A stretch of 64,000 nt of DNA from Clitoria ternatea (taxonomy: Eukaryota; Streptophyta; Magnoliopsida; Fabales; Fabaceae). Positions 13,701-24,280 of the stretch are shown in pieces; position 1 is the stretch's first letter; each line of letters opens with the position of its first letter. Both the position numbers and the translations under genes were made by a program. The notes under the pieces are model-generated. The model did not search any database. It had not been told where the DNA came from and worked only from the letters and a program-made list of their open reading frames with translations. Location of the stretch: assembly GCA_037962975.1 (NCBI GenBank), contig JAYKXN010000258.1, positions 1-64,000 of the forward strand. Direction: 5' to 3'.

Positions 13701-14406
13701 ATTAGTCATCCAAATATACTCTAAGGTTTACCTCTTCAATGCAAAAAATCAATTTCAAACTTCAATAAGAAATTTTTAATATAATTTAGAGTTCAAGAAT
13801 TCTTTCAAACCGCACGAAATTTTATTTAAGAATTACTTGTTTGATGGAAGCTAATACATGAAGTATTTTCATAGCTTGGATAGTCCATTTAAATGCTAAT
13901 TTTGAGCTCAAATTATGTTGAGTTATGATCTTTTAAAGCTTAATTTAGATATTATTCATTCCTTAATATGTCAGTACTCACCCATCTTTGAAATCTAAAA
14001 ACAAATCATATAGAATAACAACATAATAATTTAAAATATTATAAAATTAAAATTAAAAATAGTTATGGTAATTATTTTTATAATTTCACTAGTTATATTT
14101 TTTAAATCATAGTGACCTAGTAGACATTAAAAATATAGCTAAATAGACTTGATAAGAAAACCTTAGGACAATTTCACTAAAAGAAAAAATATGGTTATGT
14201 TGTGAGACAATGTTGACCATATATGTGTAGGCTATGATGAGTGACACCCCTATTTAGAGTAAAAAGGAAAGGACTTCATTTTTTTTATTTTTGAAGAGTA
14301 ATATAGAGAACCATTTTTAAAAAGTTTAATATGTAGTTAATCTTAATGTTTTATAAGTTTGGCTTTTTCTTAAACCTGTTAAATGTTATTATTATATTCT
14401 TTGCTC

Positions 14407-14407
<1 letters not shown>

Positions 14408-14438
<31 letters not shown>

Positions 14439-14440
14439 AC
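14408..14440. repeat. TA/TG microsatellite of B monomer (variable between units)
   Basis: A run of TA followed by TG sits at the same place in each B monomer (about 11607, 12521, 13459, 14408, 15351, 19472, 20422, 21370, 22315, 23249 and 24181). The unit 2 counterpart of this one, at about 41321-41369, is clearly longer in both the TA and TG parts. These runs explain most small length changes between units. Confidence 0.85.
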
Positions 14441-16117
14441 ACATTAATAATTCATTTTTAAATCAATATTTTAATGTTTTGGGTAAATTTTTTGACATAG
14501 TAAAGTAACATATAAATGATGGATTTTCAAATCAGTTATATATACATATATCAGTAGATATGATTCTCAGATATCTCTTAACATTTGTTCCATAAGACTC
14601 GTTTTGTAAATACTTATTATTTGAATTTAATAATTCTAACATTCTAAAATTAGCCATCCAAATATACTCTAAGGCTTAGCTCTTCAACGCTAAAAATAAA
14701 ATTCAAACTTCAATAACGAATTTTCAATATGATTGTGAGTTCAAGAATTCTTTGAAATCCATGGAAATTTTATTTAGGAATTATTTATTTGATGGAAACT
14801 AATAGATAAAGCATTGTCAAAGCTTGTGTAGTCCATTTAAATGCTAATTTTAAGCTCAAATTATGTGTACTTATGATCTTTAAAAGCTCAATTTAGATAT
14901 TATTTATTCCTTAATATGTCGATACTAACTCATCTTTGAAGTCTAAAAACAAAACATATAGAATAACAACTTAATAATTTTAAAATATTATAAAATTAAA
15001 ATTAAAAATAATTATGGTAATTGTTTTTATAATTATACTAGTTACACTTTTGTAACAATAGTGACCTAATAGACATTATAAATTTAGCTAAATAGACTTG
15101 ATAAGCAAAACTTTGGACAATTTTACTAAGAATAATATGGTTGTGTTGTGAGGCAATGTTGACCATATATGTGTAGGGTATAATGTCTGACACCCCTATT
15201 TAGAGTAAAAAAGTAAGGACTTCATTTTCTTATTTTTGAAGAGTAATATAGAGAACCATTTTTAAAAAGTTTAATATGTAGTTAATCTTAATGGTTTATA
15301 CATTTGACTTCTTCTTAAACCTAATATATGTTATTATTATGTTCTTTACTCATATATATATATATATATGTATGTACACATTAATAATTTTTTTAAAATC
15401 AATGTTTTAAAATTTAGGGTAAAGTTTTTGACATAGTAAAGTAACAAATAAATGATGGATTTGCAAATCAATTATATATATAGATACATGACTAGATATG
15501 ATTCTCAGATATTTCTTAATATTTTTCTCATAAGACTTGTTTTGTAAATACTTATTATTTGAATTTAATAATTCTAACATTCTAAAATTAGCCATCCAAA
15601 TATACTCTAAGACTTAGCTCTTCAATGCTAAAAATTAAATTCAAACTTCAACAATGATTTTTCAATATTATTGTGAGTTCAAGAATTGTTTGAAACACCT
15701 GGAAATTTTATTGAGGAATTACTTATTTGATGAAAACTAATAGATAAAGCATTTTCAAAGCTTGTGTAGTCCATTTAAATGCTAATTTTGAGCTCAAATT
15801 ATGTTGAGTTATGATCTTTTAAGGCTCAATTTAGATATTGTTTGTTCCTTCATATGTCGGTAGTGACTCATATTGGAAATCTAAAAATGAAACATATAGA
15901 CTATCAACTTAATAATTTTTAAAATATTATAAAATTACAATTAAAAATAGTGATGGTAATTGTTTTTATAATTATACTAGTTATATTTTTGAAATCATAG
16001 TGGCCCAATAGACATTATAAATTTAGCTAAATAGACTTGATAAGCAAACCTTAGGACAATTTCACTAAAAGAAAAAAATATGGTTATGTTGTGAGGCAAT
16101 GTTGACAACATATGTGT

Positions 16118-16120
16118 AGG
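16118..16120. other. Left target-site duplication (agg)
   Basis: The 3 bp agg immediately precede CACTA. The same 3 bp follow the right end at 19295-19297. Uninterrupted B monomers have a single agg in tgtgtaggctatgatgag. A 3-bp duplication is the CACTA superfamily hallmark. Confidence 0.92.
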
Positions 16121-16132
16121 CACTATAAGAAA
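16121..16132 (+). repeat. CACTA left terminal inverted repeat
   Basis: CACTATAAGAAA pairs with the reverse complement of 19283-19294 (CACTACAAGAAA) with one mismatch. The unit 2 copy lies at 43049-43060 and has the same 12 bases. Confidence 0.93.
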
Positions 16133-16240
16133 TATTCAGTTTTATGGCGGTTTATTAGTAGGGGTTACTTAGAACTACCACAAGTAAGCACATTATTGAA
16201 TTGGATGAAGAAAGTTAACAGCGATTCTGTAACTGCCGTT

Positions 16241-16680
16241 AATTTCCTATTAAATGGGCACGTGCAGGTCACGTGGTCTTTTTCCCTCCCATCATGGTTC
16301 TTTTATTTTCATTTCCCTCTTCTCCTAAATCCCTAACCCTTAATTTTTCCCATTTCCCTCTTATCTACCGCGTATCTCACTCTCTGTTCAGCACCTTTTC
16401 ACTCTCTTCCTCTCATCTCTTAATCCTTTCTCCCCATCGTGCCTTTGTTCACATGTACCTTCTTATAGTCCTTGTCGTACCTCCACTCGCTGCGCGACTG
16501 TGCCACCATGGAAGAGTCCCAATGGTGAACCATCATGCCTTCAAACCACCACGCGTCTCATCTTCTCACTGTGACTAGCGTTCCACTGTAGCACCACTTC
16601 ACTGTTACCATTGCCTCTAAAATTTGAAGCTTCAACATTTTTGCTTCTTCCATTTCACACTGAGTTTTATAAGGTTTTAA
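16241..16680 (+). other. Pyrimidine-rich leader-like segment inside the CACTA element
   Basis: This segment is much richer in C and CT runs than anything else in the window (e.g. tttccctcttctcctaaatc, cactctcttcctctcatctc). It resembles a plant 5' untranslated leader, and may come from a host gene different from the V-ATPase fragment. Open frames of 74-155 residues cross it. They differ in frame between the two copies, partly use the transposon end as coding sequence, and resemble no protein I know, so I do not call them genes. The unit 2 equivalent is about 43169-43610. Confidence 0.45.
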
Positions 16681-17331
16681 TTTCTCATTTTGTTATTACT
16701 TATTTTTCTGCTTCTGAAGTTTCTATATAGTTTCTGGGTTAGTCTTTCTTTTGTTGCAGTGATTTATGATTTTTGGGTTCTATTTTTGCTTCTGTTTATG
16801 CACTTTTACAGTTTCTGTTTATGTGCTTTTACAGTATAAAAGAAAATCATGATTTCCTTCTGTCCAACAGTCTTCGCTGCTCTATTTTTTGTTCTACCAT
16901 CATATGCTTGATTTAGCATTTATCATTGGTTTTGGCTGGCTGCTCACCATATTGTAGAAGGATCCATATTTCTATTAAAGTTACTATTGTGAAACTGGAT
17001 TAGTGTATCAATCTTTTTTTTTTTGTTATGTTTGATGGATTTAGATCATTGAAAGCATTTGGATCGACAAATTTTTCCATGATTCCTAATGGTAGTTCCC
17101 TTGGATTCATGGTTACATCCTTTATTTGGTGTTTGTTCGAGCATGAAGATATGGTGTTTGATAACAGTTCTATGATGATTCATTGGTTCTGGTTCAGTTT
17201 TAGACTTTGTTTTTAGCCTATATTTTTCTTGAACACCAACTGTTTTGTGAAATGCCTTTTTGTTGTTTTGCTTCTAATTTTGTTTTCTCTTATTTTATCC
17301 CAGCATCAGTTTTGTTCAATGTTGATGGCAG
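16681..17331 (+). other. T-rich, intron-like captured segment with a 23-bp tandem duplication
   Basis: This stretch is T-rich and lacks a credible frame. It ends in a plausible splice acceptor (gttgatggcag at 17331) just before the first V-ATPase exon. At 16791-16835 the motif ttctgtttatgcacttttac is repeated in tandem with two changes. It may include intron sequence of the V-ATPase donor and part of another donor. No exon is recognisable by eye. The unit 2 equivalent is about 43611-44263. Confidence 0.4.
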
Positions 17332-18217
17332 AAACTTAGAGATATATTAAAAATGGCTTTTGGTGGATGCTATGTTGTTTTGATGATGACACTCTTCTCA
17401 ATCTATACGGGGTTCATATATAATGAATTCTTCTCTGTTCCATTTGAACTGTTTGGACCATCAGCCTATGGATGTCGTGATACTTCATGCAGGTGGTTAC
17501 TAATATAATTTATTCAAAGTATTGATTGTCTTTTATGCTTGCTGGTCACCTTATATATGTGCGTAATATTTATTATTTCATCCTTAGGGATGCTTCCACC
17601 ATAGGCTTAATAAAAGTACGTGACGCTTACCCGTTTGGTGTGGATCCTAAATGGTATGGTACTCGGAGTGAACTGCCATTTCTTAACTCCTTAAAGATGA
17701 AGATGTCAATTCTACTAGGAGTATCTCAAATGAATCTTAGAATTATAATGAGTTACTATAATGCAAAATACTTTGAAAACAACAGAAATGTATGGTAATA
17801 GCAAAAGTACAACATTAGTTGAATGTGGTTTGTGGTTTGTTGTTTATAGTGTTCACTATTCATTGTATGCTTTTCTAATGTTGCTTCAGGTACCCGTTTG
17901 TTCCCCAGATGAAGTGGTGCACTAGATCAAAGGCTGACCTGTATCATGTGATGATATACATGTTCCTAAGTCCAACTGATGATTTAGGTGAAAACCAGCT
18001 TTTTGTTGGCCAACAGTTCCTTTAAGTAAGAAATTTCAACTTTGATTTGGATCCATTTTTCTATTTAAAAATACTGAACAGAAGCCATATCACATCTGAA
18101 CTCTCCACTGTTTCATTGTTGTTAGGTCGTGTTACTACTGTTGGCACTTGTTGTTGTACCATGGATGTTATTACCAAAGCCCTTTCTGTTGAAGAAGCAA
18201 CATCGAGAATTATACTC
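17332..18217 (+). pseudogene. V-type H+-ATPase subunit a (VHA-a) gene fragment captured by CACTA, unit 1 copy
   Basis: Four exons with introns are readable. Exon 17332-17492 encodes a membrane-domain stretch containing SIYTGFIYNEFFSVPFELFG and ends CRDTSC. Exon 17588-17794 contains GLIKVRDAYPFGVDP, RSELPFLNSLKMKMSILLG and IIMSY. Exon 17890-18025 contains ADLYHVMIYMFLSPTDDLGE. Exon 18126 to about 18217 contains VPWMLLPKPFLLKKQH. Splice sites look usable (tgcag/gtggtt, ccttag/g, atg/gtaata, cttcag/g, taa/gtaaga, gttag/g). The family is the roughly 800-residue a subunit of the V0 sector, which helps form the proton path in vacuolar and Golgi membranes; GLIKVRD.YPFG fits the plant VHA-a2/a3 group. 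Both the N-terminal domain and the C-terminal half are missing. About 16-17 codons (the MIFLNSLFGYLSLLII region) are deleted in frame between PQM and KWC. Exon three ends in TAA where the family has a glutamine codon. Retained introns imply DNA-level capture. It is non-functional as V-ATPase. Confidence 0.9.
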
Positions 18218-18695
18218 TAAAATATCATTTTTATCTTTTTGGCTTCTATTCATTTTCATTAAATTCCCTCCTAATTTGTATTACTATTATGGGCCCTCAG
18301 GTAAGTAGTTAAAAGGGTCCGATACTTGCTATTATGTGAATTTTGGTTTCAATTAATTAAAACGCAATATGGATATGGGCATGTTGTTTCTCCTCTTCAA
18401 GTAGGTGATGTCTGAGTTTGATAAAGAATGTTCTCTAATAAATTTGTTATTCTATGGATGACTCTTTGAAGTAGTTTTTTTAGGCAAGAAGAACCCATAC
18501 ATGAGTGAAATTAAAGTAATGATAATGTACAATTTTAATCATTACACATTTAATTAGTAGGAACTCATAAAAGGGTAAAAACTTATGTGCAGCAATATAT
18601 ATTACATAAATGATAATTCAGACAAGAGGAGTTGGACTTCCATATTTGGAGCATATTGCATATTTGGAATTTAGTTTTTATTTAAAACATCAATC

Positions 18696-18732
<37 letters not shown>

Positions 18733-19121
18733 TTTAGTTTATTTATTTATTTTCAAAGATATGCACTAGAGAGAAAGAATTATAGTATTTGAGTAAAAGT
18801 TTATTAGCATTTTTTTCTACTTCATTCCATATTAAAAGTTTAAGGATACCATTGGCAATTCTATAATTTTTCTGAGTTGGTTGTCAAAATATAGAGATAC
18901 ACATAAGATTTTAGTATATTACAGATATTTGTATATATCTTGCATGACATTACCATTTTACAAAAAGACCAATTAAAATAAAAAGGAGACATTTGTATAC
19001 ATCTTGCATGAATTGATGATATGAATTTCTATTCTTCTCACTTCATGAATTGATGGCCCTTATTTGTGGCATTTAAGAATGGTTAATATATATATTAATT
19101 TTTTTTTACTTTAGTTAATAG
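18218..19121. other. AT-rich filler of the CACTA element, nothing recognised
   Basis: Between the last V-ATPase exon and the 3' subterminal repeats I see no exon with a known product. A (TA)n run lies at 18699-18731 and produces a short tyrosine-isoleucine frame without meaning. The stretch tattatgggccctcaggtaa near 18290 has a splice-donor look but no identifiable coding sequence before it. Unit 2 lacks this whole region. Confidence 0.6.
18699..18731. repeat. (TA)n microsatellite inside the CACTA element
   Basis: About 16 perfect AT dinucleotides lie in the AT-rich filler of the transposon. It belongs to the element, not to the B monomer, and is absent from the truncated unit 2 copy. Confidence 0.85.
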
Positions 19122-19275
19122 ATTAGTGGCGGTTTCTGTTGGAATACTGGTGGGTTAAAAAACCGATGTTAAAATTATTCCTGGCAGGATGTTTAGCGGT
19201 AGTTTTACAACCGCCGATAATTATTTTGGTTGCGGTTAAAACTGCTGCTAGTGCACGTTTAAAACCGCCACTAAT
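19122..19275. repeat. CACTA 3' subterminal inverted motif (potential hairpin)
   Basis: attagtggcggttt (19122-19135) is the exact inverse of aaaccgccactaat (19262-19275). Further copies of the core lie between them (agcggtagttttacaaccgc near 19196, tgcggttaaaactgc near 19232), and tggcggttt also occurs near the left end at 16145. In CACTA elements subterminal repeats of this kind bind the transposase. The identity of the binding protein here is inference. Confidence 0.75.
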
Positions 19276-19282
19276 TCCTGGT

Positions 19283-19294
19283 TTTCTTGTAGTG
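19283..19294 (-). repeat. CACTA right terminal inverted repeat
   Basis: TTTCTTGTAGTG is the inverse of the canonical plant CACTACAAGAAA end. It is present only in unit 1; the unit 2 copy lost this end. Confidence 0.93.
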
Positions 19295-19297
19295 AGG
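19295..19297. other. Right target-site duplication (agg)
   Basis: The agg after TAGTG matches 16118-16120. It is followed by ctatgatgagtgacacccct, the normal continuation of the B monomer. Confidence 0.92.
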
Positions 19298-19471
19298 CTA
19301 TGATGAGTGACACCCCTATTTAGAGTAAAAAAGAAAGGACTTCATTTTCTTATTTTTGAAGAGTAATATAGAGAACCATTTTTAAAAAGTTTAATACGTA
19401 GTTAATCTTAATGTTTTATAAGTTTGGCTTTTTCTTAAACCTATTAAATGTTATTATTATGTTCTTTACTC

Positions 19472-19508
<37 letters not shown>

Positions 19509-20418
19509 GTGTATGCACATTAATAATTCATTTTCAAATCCATATTTTAAAATTTAGGGTAAAGTTTTTGACATAGTAAAGTAACATATAAATGATGGAT
19601 TTGTAAATCAATTATACATATACATACATAAAGAGATATGATTCTCAAATATCTCTTAATATTTGTTCATATAAGACTCATTTTTAAATACTTATTATTT
19701 AAATTTAATAATTCTAACATTCTAAAATTAGCCATCCAAATATTGTCTAAGGCTTAGCTCTTCAATGCTAAAAATAAAATTCAAACTTAATGAAGTTTCA
19801 ATATGCTTGTGAGTTCAAGTATTCTTTGAAACCCCTGAAAATTTTATTTAGGAATTAATTATATGATGGAAACTAATAGATAAAGCATTTTTTAAGCTTG
19901 TATAGTCCATTTAAATGTTAATTTTGAGCTCAAATTATGTTGAGTTATGATCCTTTAAAGCTCAATTTGGATATTATTTGTTCATTAATATGCCGGTACT
20001 GACACATCTTTGAAATCTAAAAACAAAACATATAGAATAATAACTTTATAATTTTAAAATATTATAAAATTAAAAATGGTTATGGTAATTGTTTTTATAA
20101 TTTTACTACTTACATTTTTGAAATCATAGTGACCTCGTAGACATTATAAATATAGCTAAATAGACTTGATAAGTAAATCTTAGAATAATTTAACTAAAAG
20201 AAAAATATGGTTATGTTGTAAGGCAATGTAGACCACATGTGTGTAGGCTATGATGAGTAACACCCTTATTTATAGTAAAATAGAAAGGACTTTATTTTCT
20301 TGTTTTTGAAGAGTATAATAGGGAACCATTTTTAAAAAGTTTAATATGTACTTAATCTTAATGTTTTATAAGTATGGCTTCTTCTTAAGCCTATTAAAAG
20401 TTATTATTATGTTCTTTA

Positions 20419-20421
<3 letters not shown>

Positions 20422-20456
<35 letters not shown>

Positions 20457-20462
20457 TGTATG
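20422..20462. repeat. TA microsatellite of B monomer, expanded in unit 1
   Basis: The TA run here is about twice as long as in the matching unit 2 monomer (about 52117-52134). It accounts for the change in offset from 31695 to about 31685 after this point. Confidence 0.83.
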
Positions 20463-23400
20463 CACATTAATAATTCATTTTAAATTAATATTTTAAAATT
20501 TAGGGTAAAGTTTTTGACATAGTAAAGTAACATAAAAATAATTGATTTACAAATCAATTATACATATACATACATGAATAGATATGATTCTTAGATATCT
20601 CTAAATATTTGTTCACATAAGACTCGTTTTGTAAATACTTATTATTTGAATTCTAACATTCTAAAATTAGTCATCCAAATATACTATAAGGTTTAGCTCT
20701 TCAATGCTAAAAATTAAATTCAAACTTCAATAAGAAATTGTCAATATGATTGTGAGTTAAAGAATTCTTTGAAACCCCAAAAAAGTTTATTTAGGAATAA
20801 CTTGTTTGATGAAAACTAATACGTGAAGCATTTTCAAAGCTTGTGTAGTCCATTTAAATGCTAATATTGAGCTCAAATTATGTTCATTTATGATCTTTTA
20901 AAGCTTAATTTAGATATTGTTTGTTCCTTAATATGTCGGTATTGACCCATCTTTGAAATCTAAAAACAAATCATATAGAATAACAACTTAATAATTTTAA
21001 AATATTATAAAATTAAAATTAAAATAGTTATGGTAATTGTTTTTATAATTTTACTAGTTGCATTTTTGAAATCATAGTGACCTAATATACATTATAAATA
21101 TAGCTAAATAGACTTGATAAGCAAACCTTAGGACAATTTCACTTAAAGCAAAAATATGGTTGTGTTGTGAGGCAATGTTGACCACGTATGTGTGGCATAT
21201 GATGAGTGACACCCCTATTTAGAGTAAAAAAGAAAGGACTTCATTTTCTTGTTTTTGAAGAGTAATATAGAGAACCAGTTTTAAAAAGTTTAATATGTAG
21301 TTAATCTTAAACTTTTATAAGTTTGGCTTCTTCTTAAGCCTATTAAATGTTATTATTATATTCTTTACTTATATATATATATATAATATTTGTGTGTGTA
21401 CACATTAATATTCCATTTTTAAATCAATATTTTAAAATTTAGGGTAAAGTTTTTGACATAGTAAAGTAACATATAAATGATGGATTTGCAAATCAATTAT
21501 ACATATACATACATGGATAGATATGATTCTCAAAAATCTCTTAATACTTGTTCACATAAGACTAATTTTGTAAATACTTATTATTTGAATCTAATAATTC
21601 TAACATTCTAAAATTAGCCATCCAAATATACTCTAAGGTTTAACTCTTCAATGCTAAAAATCAAATTAAAACTTCAATAAGAAATTTTCAATATGATTAT
21701 AAGTTCAAGAATTCTTTGAAACACCAGAAAATTTTATTTAGGAATAACGTATTTGATGGAAACTAATACGTGAAGAATTTTTAAAGCTTGTGTAGTCCAT
21801 TTAAATGCTAATATTGAGCTCAAATTATGTTGAGTTATGATCTTTTAAAGCTTAATTTAGATATTGTTTGTTCCTTAATATGTCGGTACTGACCCATCTT
21901 TTAAATCTAAAAATAAACCATATAGAATAACAACTTAATAATTTTAAAATATTATAAAATTAAAAATATGTATGGTAATTGTTTTTATATTTGTACTAGT
22001 TACATTTTTGAAATCATAGTGACCTAATAGATATTATAAATATAGCTAAATAGACATGATAAACAAACCTTAGGACAATTTCACTAAAAGGAAAAGTATG
22101 GTTGTGTTGTGATGCAATGTTGACCACGTATGTGTAGGATATGATGAGTGACACCCCTATTTAGAGTAAAAAAGAGAGGACTTCATTTTCTTATTTTTGA
22201 AGAGTAATATAGAGAACCATTTTTAAAAAGTTTAATATGTAGTTAATCTTAAAGTTTTATAAGTTTGACTTCTTCTTAAACCTATTAAATGTTATTATTA
22301 TGTTCTTTACCCTTATATATATATATATTTGTGTGTGTATAGATTAATAATTCATTTTTAAATCATTATTCTAAAATTTAGGGTAAAGGTTTTGATATAG
22401 TAAATTAACATAAAAATGATGGATTTGCAAATCAATTATACATATACATACATGAATAGTTATGATTCTCATATATCTCTTAATATTTTTTCACATAAAA
22501 CTAATTTTGTAAATACATATTATTTGAATTTAATAATTTTAACATTCTAAAATTAGTCATCCAAATATACTCTAAGGTTTAGCTCTTTAATGGTAAAAAT
22601 CAAATTCAAACTTCAATAACAATTTTTCATAATGATTGTTAGTTAAAGAATTATTTGAAACCCCATGAAATTTTATTTAAGAATTACTTATTTGATGGAA
22701 ACAAATAGATGAAGCATTTTCAAAGCTTGTGTAGTCCATTTAAATGCTAATTTTGAGCTTAAATTATGTTGAGTTATGATCTTTTAAAGCTTAATTTAGA
22801 TATAATTTGTTCCTTGATATGTCGGTATGACTCATCTTCGAAATCTAAAAACAAAAATATAGAATAAGAACTTAATATTTTAAAATATTATAAAGTTAAA
22901 AATAATTATGGTAATTATTTTTATAATTATACTAGTTATATTTTGGAAATCATAGTGACCTAATAGACATTATAAATTTAGCTAAGTAGACTTGATAAGC
23001 AAACCATAGGACAATTTCACTGAAAGAAAAAATATGATTGTGTTGTGAGGCAATGTTGACCACATATGTGTAGGTTATGATGACTGACACAACTATTTAG
23101 AGTGAAAAAGAAAAGACTTCATTTTCTTGTTTTTGAAGAGTAATATAGAGAAACATTTTTTAAAAGTTTAATATATAGTTAAGCTTAATGTTTTATAAGT
23201 TTGACTTCTTCTTAAACCTATTCAATGTTATTATTATGTTCTTTACTCTTATATATATATATTTATATATGTTTGTGTGTGTACACATTAATAATTCATT
23301 TGTAAATCAATGTTTTAGACTTTAAGGTAAAGTTTTTGACATAGTAAATTTGCAAATCAGTTATAGATATAGATACGTGACTAGATATGATTCTCAGATA

Positions 23401-24260
23401 TATCTTAATATTTCTTCACATAAGACTTGTTTTGTAAATACTTATTATTTGAATTTAATAATTCTAATATTCTAAAATTAGCCATCAAAATATACTCTAA
23501 GTTTTAGCTCTTCAGTGCTAAAAATCAAATTCAAACTTCAATAACAAATTTTCAATATGGTTCTGAGTTCAAGAATTCTTTGAAACCCCTGGAAATTTTA
23601 TTTAGAAATTACTTATTTGATGGAAACTAATAGATGAAGCATTTTCAAAGCTTGTGTAGTCCACTTAAATGCTAATTTTGAGCTCAAATTATCTTGAGTT
23701 ATGATCTTTTAAAGCTCAATTTAGATATTGTTTATTCCTTAATATGTCAGTACTGACTCATCTTTGAAATCTAAAAACAAAACATATAAAACAACAACTT
23801 AATAATTTTAAAATATTATAAAGTTAAAATTAAAAATAGTTATCGTAATTATTTTTATAATTATACTAGTTATATTTTTGAAATCATAGTGACCTAATAA
23901 ACATTATAAATTTAGCTAAATAGACTTCATAAGCAAACCTTAGGACAATTTCACTGAAAGAAACAATATGGTTATGTTGTGAGGCAATGTTGACAACATA
24001 TGTGTAGGCTATGATGAGTAGCACCCGTATTTAGAGTAAAAAAGAAAGGACTCAATTTTCTTATTTTTGAAGAATAATATAGAAAACCATTTTTAAAAAG
24101 TTAAATATGTAGTTAATCTTAATGTTTATAAGTTTGATTTCTTCTTAAACCTATTAAATGTTATTATTATGTTCTTTGCTCATATATATATATATGTGTG
24201 TGTGTGTGTGTACACACTAATAATTCATTTTTGAATCAATGTTTTAAAATATAGGGTAAA

Positions 24261-24280
24261 GATTTTGACATATTAAACTT
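24261..24280. other. B-to-A junction (unit 1)
   Basis: B sequence aaagattttgacata changes to A sequence acatattaaacttgtcaat. Both parents contain acata at the join (B tttgacatagtaaag, A taaacatattaaac), a 5-bp microhomology. The identical junction is at 55946-55965 in unit 2. Confidence 0.78.

Larger units (their letters stand above)
16121..19294 (+). mobile_element. Non-autonomous CACTA (En/Spm, CMC) transposon carrying a captured V-ATPase gene fragment, complete copy
   Basis: The element starts with CACTATAAGAAA and ends with TTTCTTGTAGTG, the inverted ends expected of plant CACTA elements. It is flanked by the 3-bp duplication agg on both sides (16118-16120 and 19295-19297). Removing the element and one agg restores the normal B sequence tgtgtaggctatgatgag. 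The subterminal regions are rich in ggcggttt/aaaccgcc motifs on both strands. It is 3174 bp long. I see no transposase (TNPD/TNPA-like) frame, so movement would have needed an autonomous relative. Inside, in order, are a pyrimidine-rich leader-like segment, a T-rich stretch, intron-containing exons of a V-type H+-ATPase subunit a gene in plus orientation, and AT-rich filler. Captured host exons make it a Pack-CACTA type element. Confidence 0.95.
10528..24273. repeat. Satellite B array, block 1 (about 925-965-bp monomers), interrupted by a CACTA element
   Basis: The marker atggatttgcaaatcaatta and its variants occur at 10771, 11705, 12631, 13568, 14519, 15455, 19595, 20541, 21480, 22419 and about 23348. 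Spacings are 934, 926, 937, 951, 936, 963 (after removing the 3177-bp transposon plus target duplication), 946, 939, 939 and about 929. Each monomer has the same landmarks: the ttgtaaatacttattatttg segment, ctttgaaacccc, ttaatatgtcggtactgac, gcaatgttgaccacatatgt, gacacccctatttagag, then a TA/TG microsatellite. I see no similarity to satellite A beyond shared AT-richness. No gene is supported here outside the transposon. Confidence 0.92.

Noticed and set aside
16318..16345. Telomere-like or telo-box motif (ccctaaccctt)
   Set aside because: It is a single short CT-rich match within a pyrimidine-rich leader-like segment. There is no tandem telomeric repeat.
16121..19294. Autonomous CACTA transposase gene
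   Set aside because: No long frame or transposase-like stretch is visible. The only recognisable coding sequence is the V-ATPase fragment.
10528..24273. Satellites A and B as diverged members of one family
   Set aside because: I could not align any landmark of A with B. Shared strings are short AT-rich words and the few bases of microhomology at the junctions.
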